Assembly (NCBI GenBank): GCA_018821305.1
Contig: JAHJMN010000131.1
Coordinates: forward strand, 1-44,105
Length of the DNA: 44,105 nt
Direction: 5' to 3'
Source: Myxococcota bacterium
GTDB taxonomy: Bacteria; Myxococcota_A; Polyangia; HGW-17
Part shown: piece after piece, positions 1 to 7,615 of the stretch
How positions within the stretch are numbered: position 1 is the stretch's first letter
How the letters are laid out: each line of letters begins with the position of its first letter
The notes under the pieces: generated by a model
What the model was told of the DNA's origin: nothing
Database searches by the model: none
Seen by the model: the letters and a program-made list of their open reading frames with translations, nothing else
Position numbers and translations under genes: made by a program

Positions 1-1
1 A

Positions 2-143
2 GTTCGTGTCCTGTAATTCGCTTCGCGAAGGATTTTATTAAAAATCCTAACAGGCCACTAGTAATAAATTCAACACCTTGCGGTTACTGTCCTGAGCAAA
101 AAATCGGCGAAAAATTTGATTTTCGGTATTTCAGGACAGTAAC
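2..143 (-). repeat. 142 bp MITE-like element, copy 1
   Basis: This stretch aligns base for base with the reverse complement of 8521-8662, and both copies are exactly 142 bp. The ends form a 16 bp imperfect terminal inverted repeat: GTTCGTGTCCTGTAAT at 2-17 against GTTACTGTCCTGAAAT read inward from 143 (13 of 16 match). One half (83-143, 61 bp) is itself palindromic with perfect 13 bp arms GTTACTGTCCTGA/TCAGGACAGTAAC. The other half folds as an outer 5 bp stem (10-14 with 50-54) and an inner 7 bp stem (30-36 with 41-47, loop ATTA), plus a CTTCGCGAAG palindrome at 21-30. A further end-like sequence, GACACGAAC, lies at 171-179. The left flank is outside the window, so no target duplication can be checked here. 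Confidence 0.85.
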
Positions 144-189
144 TAAATAAATCGATATTTTTTAGTTCAAGACACGAACAGAGCTGTGT

Positions 190-315
190 CTATTGATCCA
201 TATTTTTTAATTTTTCAAGGATTTCCTTCCAAATCATTTTATCAATATTTTTTGAAATATCTCTGACTCTTCTTTCAAAATTGGGATTTTCAGTTGATGT
301 GGTTGTAGTATTCAT
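190..315 (-). CDS. Small 41-residue protein, unrecognised
   Basis: This short reading frame starts with ATG at 315-313 and is preceded by a near-perfect Shine-Dalgarno, AGGAGGT, about 5 bases upstream, which is the main reason for calling it. The product begins with a Thr-rich stretch (MNTTTTSTENPN) and continues as a charged helix (FERRVRDISKNIDKMIWKEI, then LEKLKNMDQ). It has no signal peptide, membrane segment or Cys. It lies just beyond repeat copy 1 and diverges from lgt. Upstream of its start, ACTACATGATACTACAATATGGTAG is rich in repeated TACTA/TAGTA units, which could be an operator. The size and helical C-terminus would suit an antitoxin or a small regulator, but no toxin partner is visible, so no function is assigned. 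Confidence 0.55.
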   Translation of the reverse strand: MNTTTTSTENPNFERRVRDISKNIDKMIWKEILEKLKNMDQ

Positions 316-471
316 GGTTACCTCCTACTACATGATACTACAATATGGTAGAAAATAGATCAAAAAACTGATGAAAAAAATGAAAATATGGTTTAAATTC
401 AGTATGTCTACGAAATTGATTTTACATTATTTCATGAGAGCAATTAATTTTTTTATTTCCGGCAGGTTTGA

Positions 472-1263
472 ATGTTTCCACTGATAGGCGGTAAATTTCC
501 TGTATATGGTTTAACGTTACTATTTGGAATAGCAATTTCACTTTATGTATTCAGGATATATGCAAAGCGACAGTTTTCGGATTTTGAAACTGTCTTTGAT
601 TTTGCATTGATAACGCTACTGGCAGGATTAGCTGGAGCCAGAATATTGCATGTAGCAGTTTCCGGTGGAAGGTATTTTTCTAATCCCTTAAATATCTTTA
701 AAGTAAATGATGGCGGGTTCACATTCCTTGGAGGTGTAATTGGTGCGTTTATAGTTATTTTTATAATAAGGAAGAAAATTTCGATTTATCGTTTTGCAGA
801 TTTATGCGCAATTGGGGTAAGTATCGCCCACTTTTTTGGTCGCCTTGGTTGTAATTTTGCTGGCTGCTGCTGGGGAAAGAAAACTTCCTGTGAAGCTTGC
901 GGTCTTAAATTTAATCAGTTCAGTGCAGTAGAGGAATATTATCGGGCTTCGGGATTAGAAACAGGCTTATTCAGATATCCTTCACAACTGATTGAAGCAA
1001 CATTTGTATTTTTAATTTTTGTGTTTTTAATTTTTAGAAATGTCAGGAAAAAATTTGATGGCGAACTTCTTATTATTTATCTTATTATTTATGGTTTTGG
1101 AAGAATTCTCATTGAAATAATCAGGGGGGATCCTGGTAGAGGCGTTCTCATTGAATTAAAAACAGTTGATATGGGTGTTGTTGGGATTTATACGTCTCAG
1201 ATAATTGGATTTGCAATGATAACAGCAGGATTTTTTCTGTTTAATAAGATCAGGAAGCCTTAG
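472..1263 (+). CDS. lgt: Prolipoprotein diacylglyceryl transferase (Lgt)
   Basis: Lgt is the inner-membrane enzyme that moves a diacylglyceryl group from phosphatidylglycerol onto the lipobox Cys of prolipoproteins. The 263-residue product has about seven hydrophobic segments. It carries the family signature HFFGRLGCNFAGCCWG (about 120-135), then RYPSQLIEA, GRILIEIIRGDPGRG and SQIIG near the C-terminus, and its length is normal. The segment that in E. coli reads GG-x2-FHGG (with the important His103) here reads GGFTFLGG, so the His position is Leu. The ATG at 472 is preceded only by a weak GGCAGG. The 3' end overlaps the convergent clpX by 14 bp. Several substrates are encoded in this window (2939, 21976, 23224, 29581, 42426, 43494). 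Confidence 0.93.
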   Translation: MFPLIGGKFPVYGLTLLFGIAISLYVFRIYAKRQFSDFETVFDFALITLLAGLAGARILHVAVSGGRYFSNPLNIFKVNDGGFTFLGGVIGAFIVIFIIRKKISIYRFADLCAIGVSIAHFFGRLGCNFAGCCWGKKTSCEACGLKFNQFSAVEEYYRASGLETGLFRYPSQLIEATFVFLIFVFLIFRNVRKKFDGELLIIYLIIYGFGRILIEIIRGDPGRGVLIELKTVDMGVVGIYTSQIIGFAMITAGFFLFNKIRKP

Positions 1264-2464
1264 CTTGAGTCTCCAGTTTGGGCATTGATCTTTCTACAAC
1301 AACATCCCGATCAATTATGCATTTTGTAACATTGTCCATTGACGGTATTTCATACATAATTTCAAGCATAATATCTTCAATAATAGCTCTCAATCCCCTT
1401 GCTCCCATTTTTCTATTATAAGTTTCTTCAGCAATCGTTCTGAGAGACTCCGGGGTAAAAATCAACTCTACATTTTCCATAGAGAAAAGTTTTTTATACT
1501 GAGAAACCAAGCTGTTTCTAGGTTTCCAGAGAATTTCGGTAAGATCATCAACACTCAGATCATCAACGGTAACTATAATTGGAACACGACCCATAAATTC
1601 AGGAATCATTCCATATTTAAAAAGATCTTCATTACGTACTTGACGACGCAACTTGTTCAGATCTTCTTCTTTAGGTTGAATATTGGCACCAAATCCCATG
1701 CCTTTATCTCCAAGCCGTCTTTTGATATTTTCTTCAACACCATTAAAGGCCCCTGAAAGAATAAAAAGAATATCTGTAGTGTCAATTTGCACAGGATTTG
1801 AAGATCTTATTTTACTGTTGTCAGGTTGAATAGTTACACTTTTCCCCTCAAGAAGCTTCAATAGAGCCTGTTGTACGCCTTCACCGGAAACATCCCTTCC
1901 GCTTCCGCTTCCTGTACCTCGTTTGGCAATCTTATCAATTTCATCAATGAAGACAATTCCTCGTGATGTCTTATCAATATCATTGCCCGCAGCTCTATAA
2001 AGGTTTTTAATAATGCTTTCAACGTCTTCACCAACATATCCAGCTTCGGTTAAAGTAGTTGCATCACCGATTGCAAGCGGAACGTCAAGTTTTTTTGCAA
2101 GAGTTTCAACAAGCAACGTCTTTCCTGTTCCCGTGGGGCCTATGAGCAGGATGTTTCCCTTGGTTAATTCAACTTTTTTTGAGGCCCCTCTTTTTCTTGA
2201 ATCAAGACGTTTATAATGATTGTAGACGGCCACAGAGAGCACCTGTTTTGCTCGAGCCTGGCCGATAATATACTTTTCAAGTTCGTCAAATATAATTTTG
2301 GGGCGATATTCGGAAACAGATTTTGCAAATTCTTCACGTAATAATAAATCATTACATACAGTTACGCATTCATCGCAAATATAAACTTTGGGGCCACTTA
2401 TCAATTTTTTAACGTCTGATCTCTTTTTTGAACAGAATGAACATTTGATTTCATCAAGTCGCAT
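1250..2464 (-). CDS. clpX: ATP-dependent Clp protease ATP-binding subunit ClpX
   Basis: ClpX is the AAA+ unfoldase that feeds ssrA-tagged and native substrates to ClpP. I place the start at ATG 2464 because AGGAG lies five bases upstream. The reading frame is open for 24 more codons, but that extension has no family counterpart. The 404-residue product shows the N-terminal zinc-binding domain (C8, C11, C30, C33) and Walker A GPTGTGKT at 109-116. It also has the GYVGEDVE pore loop, Walker B IVFIDEIDKI, the EGVQQALLKLLEG segment and a KGMGFGA loop matching the IGF loop that docks on ClpP (Met for Ile). It is not beside clpP, tig or lon, unlike the common arrangement. Confidence 0.96.
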   Translation of the reverse strand: MRLDEIKCSFCSKKRSDVKKLISGPKVYICDECVTVCNDLLLREEFAKSVSEYRPKIIFDELEKYIIGQARAKQVLSVAVYNHYKRLDSRKRGASKKVELTKGNILLIGPTGTGKTLLVETLAKKLDVPLAIGDATTLTEAGYVGEDVESIIKNLYRAAGNDIDKTSRGIVFIDEIDKIAKRGTGSGSGRDVSGEGVQQALLKLLEGKSVTIQPDNSKIRSSNPVQIDTTDILFILSGAFNGVEENIKRRLGDKGMGFGANIQPKEEDLNKLRRQVRNEDLFKYGMIPEFMGRVPIIVTVDDLSVDDLTEILWKPRNSLVSQYKKLFSMENVELIFTPESLRTIAEETYNRKMGARGLRAIIEDIMLEIMYEIPSMDNVTKCIIDRDVVVERSMPKLETQAKAS

Positions 2465-2938
2465 TATAACTCCTGCCCTGTCTTGTAGATCAGGGCCTGT
2501 ATTTAACATATATCGGAAAACCTGTGATGCAACCACTGAATTGCACCAGCAAGAGTACTTCTACACGAAAACAGAACAAAAAGTCCATACTCTACAAGAA
2601 CTAAAAATCGTGCGAATCCAGAAAAAATTTAAAAAATTGTAAAAATATTTAAAAATCTAGCTGGATCGACATGGTATAAGTCAAAGATCCAATTCCGGAC
2701 TTTATCAAAAAATAATAAAAAGATCCAGAATTCAAGATTTTTATAAAGGTTATGAAATTTCGCAGTTTTAATGGAAAGTATGACAAAAATGTCAGGTTTT
2801 GATTGGTTAAATGAGCAAATCAGTAGTTGAAAAAAAATAAAATGGAGTTATTTAAACAGTAATATTGATTGTTTATGAATTCAGAAGTCTCCACTGGCAT
2901 GGAGAATGCTCTAAGGTGCCACGACCAGGAGGTTAGTT
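2465..2938. other. Intergenic region between clpX and vWA lipoprotein
   Basis: This AT-rich divergent spacer of about 470 bp contains no convincing gene. A 16-codon frame at 2751 (MKFRSFNGKYDK...) follows AAAGG but is too short to call. It holds the near-duplicated words AAAGATCCAATTCC and AAAGATCCAGAATTC about 40 bp apart, a TGACA-AAAA-TGTCA palindrome (2781-2794), and a possible leader hairpin TCTCCA-ctggca-TGGAGA (2888-2905) just before the Shine-Dalgarno of the lipoprotein gene. No standard promoter stood out. Confidence 0.5.
2781..2794. promoter_or_regulatory. GACA-N4-TGTC palindrome, possible operator
   Basis: TGACAAAAATGTCA is a palindrome with 5 bp arms and an AAAA spacer, about 145 bp upstream of the vWA lipoprotein start. 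Related sites with 3-base spacers occur upstream of gspC (two) and between the Cys-rich lipoprotein and aconitase genes. The recurrence in intergenic DNA suggests a shared regulator, which is inference. Confidence 0.4.
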
Positions 2939-4597
2939 ATGAAAAAATTTCTTATTCTCAGTTTTCTTATCTTAATTTTTTCCAGTTGTTCAGCAGGGGA
3001 CGATTCCTCAGATTCCAATAACAGTTTCAATAACATGAACAATAATAACAACACCAATGGTGGAAATGTTAATATTGGAGGGGTACAGGATATTGGTCTT
3101 TTCAGGGATATAATTGATAATGGTGGTGTTCCTGCTCCGTCCACTTTTTCTGACAACGGATTCTTTTCAGAGCATTACATTGAATATCCGTTTGAAAATT
3201 GTGGGGAAAATATCTGCATGAATGGCATGCTTGGAAGAGATATTTCGGTAATAAGCAATGATTATATGAATGTTATTCAGGTTGTTCTCAAGTCGTGGCT
3301 TGATCCATCTGATTATGAGAGGCCTCCTACAGATTTTATTATGGTCATCGATGTTTCAGGTTCAATGGATTCGGATCAGAAAATGGTAAAAGTAAGGGAA
3401 GGTCTCCATCTCATGGTGGATGGTCTGAAATCAACGGATCGTATGTCAATCATTTCTTTTTCTGATTGGGCAACACAAAAAATGGATTTGGTGTTTGCAG
3501 ACTCTCAGGAAAACCGTGATATGATGCATTCGGTTGTAAGCACTCTTATTCCAGGTGGTTCTACTAATATTTATGAGGGTCTGGAGTATGGATTTGATAA
3601 GTCATTAATATCTCAAGAAGAAAATAGAAATGCACGAATTGTACTTTTATCTGATGGTGTTCCTACCTCAGGTAACACTGATGCTGAAGAAATACTGAAT
3701 TTTGCCAAAGGAAGTGTTTCTGAAGAAGTCCAGTTGACATCAATAGGCGTTGGGCAGGATATCAATTATGACCTGATGAAAAATCTAGCCCTTGAAGGTG
3801 GTAATTTTTACTTTATCGAAAACTCGAGTGCACTTACGGATATTTTTGTAACAGAATTGAATTATTTCTCTTTCCCGATAGCTAAAGAAATGACTCTTAC
3901 TGTTCATTCGCAAGGAAATATTCAAATTGGAGATTCCGTTGGGTTTGGGGATAACTGGATTCAGGAAGGAAACGGAGGGAGTGCTTCATTTCCTACTCTT
4001 TATCTTGCTTCTCGTAATTCCAATACCATTGAAGATCCTTATTCAAGAAGAGGTGGTGGAAGTGCTTTATTTTTAAGAGTGACTGGTGTTGATGGATATA
4101 CCGATCTTGGCTCAGTAAATATAAATCTTCGCTATCTCGATCCTGAAATTGACGATTATGTAGAGCAATATATTACTCTTGGAGAATTGACATCTGGTGG
4201 AGTAATGCCGGTTGATTCATATTATAGTGATTATGAAATGAAAAAGAGCACGGCAATGCTCAACGCATACCTTGGTCTTTTGCAGACGATAACATATGCT
4301 CAGAACTGGCAATACCAGAATGGAATAGATGTTCTTTTAACTACTAGAAACTGGGTACAGGCCGTTAACGAACAACTGGATGACGATGATCTTGAGGCAG
4401 ATATACTGTTAATGGATAAACTTTATTTGAATATGCTTCCTTACACAAATGGGGATAACCCTTGCTATAACTGCTATTACAACGAACGAGAGGATGTTCA
4501 TTATGGGTGTTCTCAAGGAAATGGGAAAAATTCGGGGGGTACCATATTATTTCTCATTTTAGGTATTCTTTTCACTTTCAGGCGCAAGCAAGCCTAG
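2939..4597 (+). CDS. von Willebrand factor A lipoprotein with C-terminal sorting-like tail
   Basis: The ATG is preceded by AGGAGG at six bases. The 552-residue product starts with a lipoprotein signal peptide (FLILSFLILIFSSC, Cys17), followed by an Asn/Ser/Asp-rich tether to about residue 50. A vWA domain spans roughly 131-310 with a complete metal-ion-dependent adhesion site: DVSGS at 138-142, Thr209 and the SDG at 238-240. A beta-rich region follows, and the C-terminus reads GCSQGNGKNSGG, then a hydrophobic stretch and RRKQA. That Cys, then hydrophobic, then Arg-rich pattern resembles MYXO-CTERM or GlyGly-CTERM sorting signals, which in myxobacteria direct T2SS-exported proteins to the surface. 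Having both an N-terminal lipobox and a C-terminal anchor is odd. Its ligand or role is unknown, and a surface adhesion or assembly function is inference. Confidence 0.85.
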   Translation: MKKFLILSFLILIFSSCSAGDDSSDSNNSFNNMNNNNNTNGGNVNIGGVQDIGLFRDIIDNGGVPAPSTFSDNGFFSEHYIEYPFENCGENICMNGMLGRDISVISNDYMNVIQVVLKSWLDPSDYERPPTDFIMVIDVSGSMDSDQKMVKVREGLHLMVDGLKSTDRMSIISFSDWATQKMDLVFADSQENRDMMHSVVSTLIPGGSTNIYEGLEYGFDKSLISQEENRNARIVLLSDGVPTSGNTDAEEILNFAKGSVSEEVQLTSIGVGQDINYDLMKNLALEGGNFYFIENSSALTDIFVTELNYFSFPIAKEMTLTVHSQGNIQIGDSVGFGDNWIQEGNGGSASFPTLYLASRNSNTIEDPYSRRGGGSALFLRVTGVDGYTDLGSVNINLRYLDPEIDDYVEQYITLGELTSGGVMPVDSYYSDYEMKKSTAMLNAYLGLLQTITYAQNWQYQNGIDVLLTTRNWVQAVNEQLDDDDLEADILLMDKLYLNMLPYTNGDNPCYNCYYNEREDVHYGCSQGNGKNSGGTILFLILGILFTFRRKQA

Positions 4598-4610
4598 TGA
4601 TTATTTCATT

Positions 4611-4624
4611 TCCTGTAATTCGCG
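4611..4624 (+). repeat. Possible remnant of the 142 bp element end
   Basis: TCCTGTAATTCGCG matches the inner part of one element terminus (TCCTGTAATTCGCT in copy 1) and sits in the spacer between two convergent genes. Nothing around it extends the match clearly, so this is a weak call. Confidence 0.3.
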
Positions 4625-4698
4625 AGCACATGATTTCTTAGAAAATATTAGCATTAAATAAATAATAAAAAATCGGGTATCTGCAGGGGAGTAATAGG

Positions 4699-5919
4699 TC
4701 AAGTTGATTTTTCAGGGCGGCATTTTTCACAGAGAGCTTCAGGTTTTTCTCTTGTTCCAAGTTTAATTCTGAGATTATCTTCAGCAGAAAGACTGATAAT
4801 AAAATCTCCACATTCCCGACAAGCAATTTCAATGCTACCGGAATTCTCACGTAGAAATTTTTCACAAGAGATACAGGCTCTTGTTTGATCACCAAAATCT
4901 TTTTCACCGGATTTCTTAAAAACACGAAGTTGAGTTTCCTTTTTTAAAATCCATGACCCGGTGCATCCAAATTTTTTATATTTACAGGGCAATTCAAGAT
5001 CAGAATAATTTTCCAATTCGTGATAACATTCATCACAAAGTCTTTTGGGTGCTGCCTGATTATTTATTTTCCTCGCAAATACACTTCCACGTTTTTCGGT
5101 CCAGATTCCTTTGCACTCTGGAATTCGACATGAATGTTTGATATCAGAGACTTGTGAGTAAAGAGTAGAACAATCTGGACACATTCGCTGAGGAGCTGTG
5201 TTTATATCATGACCCAAAACCGCAGCTTCAAGTTGGGAAAATCTGGTCCATACCCAGGTATTGTTACATTCTTCAACTCTGCAGTTTACGACTTTATCCT
5301 CAAGAGAATTAATAATTTCACTGCAGGAATTGCAAAGTTTACGAGGTGGTGTTTTCCGACCCTTCAAGTGTGACTCAAGTTGGCTGATTCTTGTCCAAAG
5401 CCATTTTCCATTGCAACCACGAACTTTACAGTCAATTTCCAGATCTTTAAGAGATTTAAAAATTCCATAGCAGGAATCACACATTTTTGAAGGAGGATTA
5501 TCATGACCATGACCATGAACCATCTGATCCATGGGTGTCCAGATCCATTTATTTTCACATCCACTAATCTTACAAGGAAGTTCAATAGGTGAATAACCGG
5601 TTCCTTCAGTCTGACATGATATGCAAAGACGACGGGGTGGATCAGTTCTTCCATTTATCTGGTCTGCAACCTGAGCAATACGGTTATACTTCCATGTATT
5701 TTCACAGTCAGGATTTGCACATTTTATTTCCCGGTCATCCATGTCACGAAAAATTTCGAAACATCGTTCACACATACGCTGAGGTGGTTCCAGATTGCCT
5801 GACGTCATGGCTTTAAGTTGTTCTTCGCCAGTCCACATCCAGGAATTTGAACATCCAGAAATACGACACGGGACTTTTTTTTCTTTCAGTCCCATCATGA
5901 GGGACCCGACATTTTTCAT
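4699..5919 (-). CDS. Protein of eight tandem zinc-ribbon-like modules
   Basis: The start is placed at ATG 5919, where GAGGAG lies seven bases upstream. The frame is open for 15 more codons. The 406-residue product is almost entirely a tandem array with a period of about 49 residues. Each unit has two Cys pairs: C18/C23 with C50/C53, C67/C72 with C99/C102, C116/C121 with C147/C150, C164/C169 with C196/C199, C213/C218 with C247/C250, C264/C269 with C295/C298, C312/C319 with C349/C352, and C367/C370 with C397/C400. The consensus is C-x4-C-x3-W-x-W-T-x4-Q, then PP-x-R-x-C-x2-C. The last unit is a canonical C-x2-C ribbon resembling the zf_Tbcl family (my recollection of that family). No signal peptide or membrane segment is seen, so it is probably cytoplasmic. 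Its partner (nucleic acid or protein) is unknown. It is convergent with the vWA gene. Confidence 0.8.
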   Translation of the reverse strand: MKNVGSLMMGLKEKKVPCRISGCSNSWMWTGEEQLKAMTSGNLEPPQRMCERCFEIFRDMDDREIKCANPDCENTWKYNRIAQVADQINGRTDPPRRLCISCQTEGTGYSPIELPCKISGCENKWIWTPMDQMVHGHGHDNPPSKMCDSCYGIFKSLKDLEIDCKVRGCNGKWLWTRISQLESHLKGRKTPPRKLCNSCSEIINSLEDKVVNCRVEECNNTWVWTRFSQLEAAVLGHDINTAPQRMCPDCSTLYSQVSDIKHSCRIPECKGIWTEKRGSVFARKINNQAAPKRLCDECYHELENYSDLELPCKYKKFGCTGSWILKKETQLRVFKKSGEKDFGDQTRACISCEKFLRENSGSIEIACRECGDFIISLSAEDNLRIKLGTREKPEALCEKCRPEKST

Positions 5920-6199
5920 GACTGCGCTCCTCGAAAAATAAAGATCAAGTTTAAGGTTAAGCACATGTTTTCAGAACTTACATTTAAAAATCAGTACCAG
6001 AAGCATTTCCATAACAAAGGAATTGCAAATCTATCTGAATTTGAAAACAGTCAAATAAATTTATACTTAACCCCGGTGTAATTGACACGGGATAATTATA
6101 CAAAATTATTTGTTGTCACAAATTGTGATCATCGCTGAAAAATACAGTGCATCAGTTGTGAGGGTAGCAGATGTGAAAACCACGTCAATACAAAAGATT

Positions 6200-7333
6200 C
6201 TAAAACCCGAAAACCATAACGCCATATCCCACAAGAAGAGCAACAGAAATATTTATTGCTTTAACAATGAAAAAGTCTCGTCTGCTATGGGCCAGGAGTG
6301 GCAAAGTACCATGACCATCTTGAGAAATAGATGAAGCTAAAAGAACAGAAAAAGGAACAAGTCCGTTGGCAAACATTGTGACAAAGACAAGATGAGGACC
6401 TGATTCGGGAATAATTCCTATTAAAACAGCAAGAAGTAGTATAATGGCCGAGTTGCCCTGAATGGCAGTATCAAATCGGTTATGAATTAGAATATTTATT
6501 ATAATGAAAGCACTTGCGGTCCATAAAAATATTTTCGGTCCATGTTTTTTTATTATATGATCCCATAGATGCTCGGAGATAAAGTGTTCATCGGAGCTTA
6601 TAACAATCATAAACGCCAGAAAAGAAACTAATGAAAAAATAAAGTTCTGTAACGTAATTCCACGCGATATCAGTTTGTATGTAAAGAAACTGAAAATAAT
6701 AATAAGCACTACAGAAATAATAAGAAAATAGGGATTTTTACTCTTCAAATTGGGAATTGCTCTGGATAAGGAAAAACCCGGAGATTCTTTTCTTTCGTGT
6801 ACAATAAATTGTTCATCACACGGACAGTTTATTGTTCTATTTTTTACAAAACTATCTGTAATAAAACCAGATACCAAACCAACACCAAACAGGATTAATG
6901 TCAGTAATAGAGCAGTTTCAGGAAACATTGCAAACATTACAAACGCTTCATCTCCGCTAGTCGCGATTGTTGCAGCAACTACGGCCCCTATTCGAAATAT
7001 TTTATGGGAGTACATAGATATTACAACAAAAACACCAAGGCATCCAGGAGTAGCTCCGAGAAAAGCACCAATAAAATTTTGTCCCATAACATATTTTTTA
7101 AGTTTTTCTTGCCACTTTCCCGTAGTAGCAATGTTTAAATAATCAATAAAAACCATCATTGACAAAACAAAAATACTTATAGTTATGGCATGAATTAATG
7201 AATGAGTAATTGTATGGGCGTAATTATGGAACATGATTAATATTATCAGTTCGGATGGGATTTCAGATAAAATTTCTTGAAAAGCTCCTCTACCGGACAC
7301 GATGTATATAAGACCTGTCGAAAACCTTGTCAA
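6200..7333 (-). CDS. Putative metal permease, ArsP_2-like 10-TM family
   Basis: The product is a very hydrophobic protein with about ten membrane segments. It contains two internally similar blocks: GATPGCLGVFVV...ATSGDEAFVMFA (first half) and GIIPESGPHLVFV...SQDGHGTLPLLA (second half), the pattern I associate with the ArsP_2 family of putative heavy-metal or manganese exporters. A loop near the middle carries CPCDEQFIVHE, a plausible metal-binding site. The frame as given starts with TTG at 7333, with AGGAAG close upstream. An in-frame ATG at 7234 (MFHNYAHTITH) matches the usual family start better but has no clear Shine-Dalgarno. The gene diverges from the gsp operon across about 280 bp containing two GACA-N3-TGTC palindromes. 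Family assignment is from memory, and the substrate is unknown. Confidence 0.72.
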   Translation of the reverse strand: MTRFSTGLIYIVSGRGAFQEILSEIPSELIILIMFHNYAHTITHSLIHAITISIFVLSMMVFIDYLNIATTGKWQEKLKKYVMGQNFIGAFLGATPGCLGVFVVISMYSHKIFRIGAVVAATIATSGDEAFVMFAMFPETALLLTLILFGVGLVSGFITDSFVKNRTINCPCDEQFIVHERKESPGFSLSRAIPNLKSKNPYFLIISVVLIIIFSFFTYKLISRGITLQNFIFSLVSFLAFMIVISSDEHFISEHLWDHIIKKHGPKIFLWTASAFIIINILIHNRFDTAIQGNSAIILLLAVLIGIIPESGPHLVFVTMFANGLVPFSVLLASSISQDGHGTLPLLAHSRRDFFIVKAINISVALLVGYGVMVFGF

Positions 7334-7394
7334 ATACTTCCTGAAAAGAAAATAGAAAAGGAGATCTCCTAATTATTCTTTTAAAATCTGTAAT

Positions 7395-7448
7395 TGACAA
7401 AATGTCACAATCAATAGTTTAAATATAAAACTCGTGGACAAAATGTCC
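7395..7448. promoter_or_regulatory. Paired GACA-AAA-TGTC palindromes upstream of gspC
   Basis: TGACAAAATGTCA (7395-7407) and GGACAAAATGTCC (7436-7448) are near-identical palindromes whose centres are 41 bp apart, about four helical turns, which would put them on the same face of the DNA. They lie in the divergent spacer between the permease and gspC. A TATAAT (7486-7491) follows downstream but without a good -35 at normal spacing. An operator pair for the gsp operon, the permease or both is inference. Confidence 0.5.
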
Positions 7449-7615
7449 GATTTTAGGATTCAAAATACTATTGTCACAATTAAGATATAATAGGTGCATG
7501 GTGATTATGTTATTGTAATTGTTGATATTAATAAAAGTTTTTTCTAATCAGAATTTCTTTTGATTTGGATCGGTTTTTGCCTAATATAGTGCCGCCCTGT
7601 GGCAAAGGTTTAATT

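Noticed and set aside
2464-2536. N-terminal extension of ClpX
   Set aside because: The AGGAG before the ATG at 2464 and the family start at the zinc-binding domain support the shorter protein.
7359-7370. AGGAGATCTCCT, a perfect 12 bp palindrome resembling a Shine-Dalgarno on both strands
   Set aside because: No start codon lies at suitable distance on either strand, so I do not call a gene or site from it.
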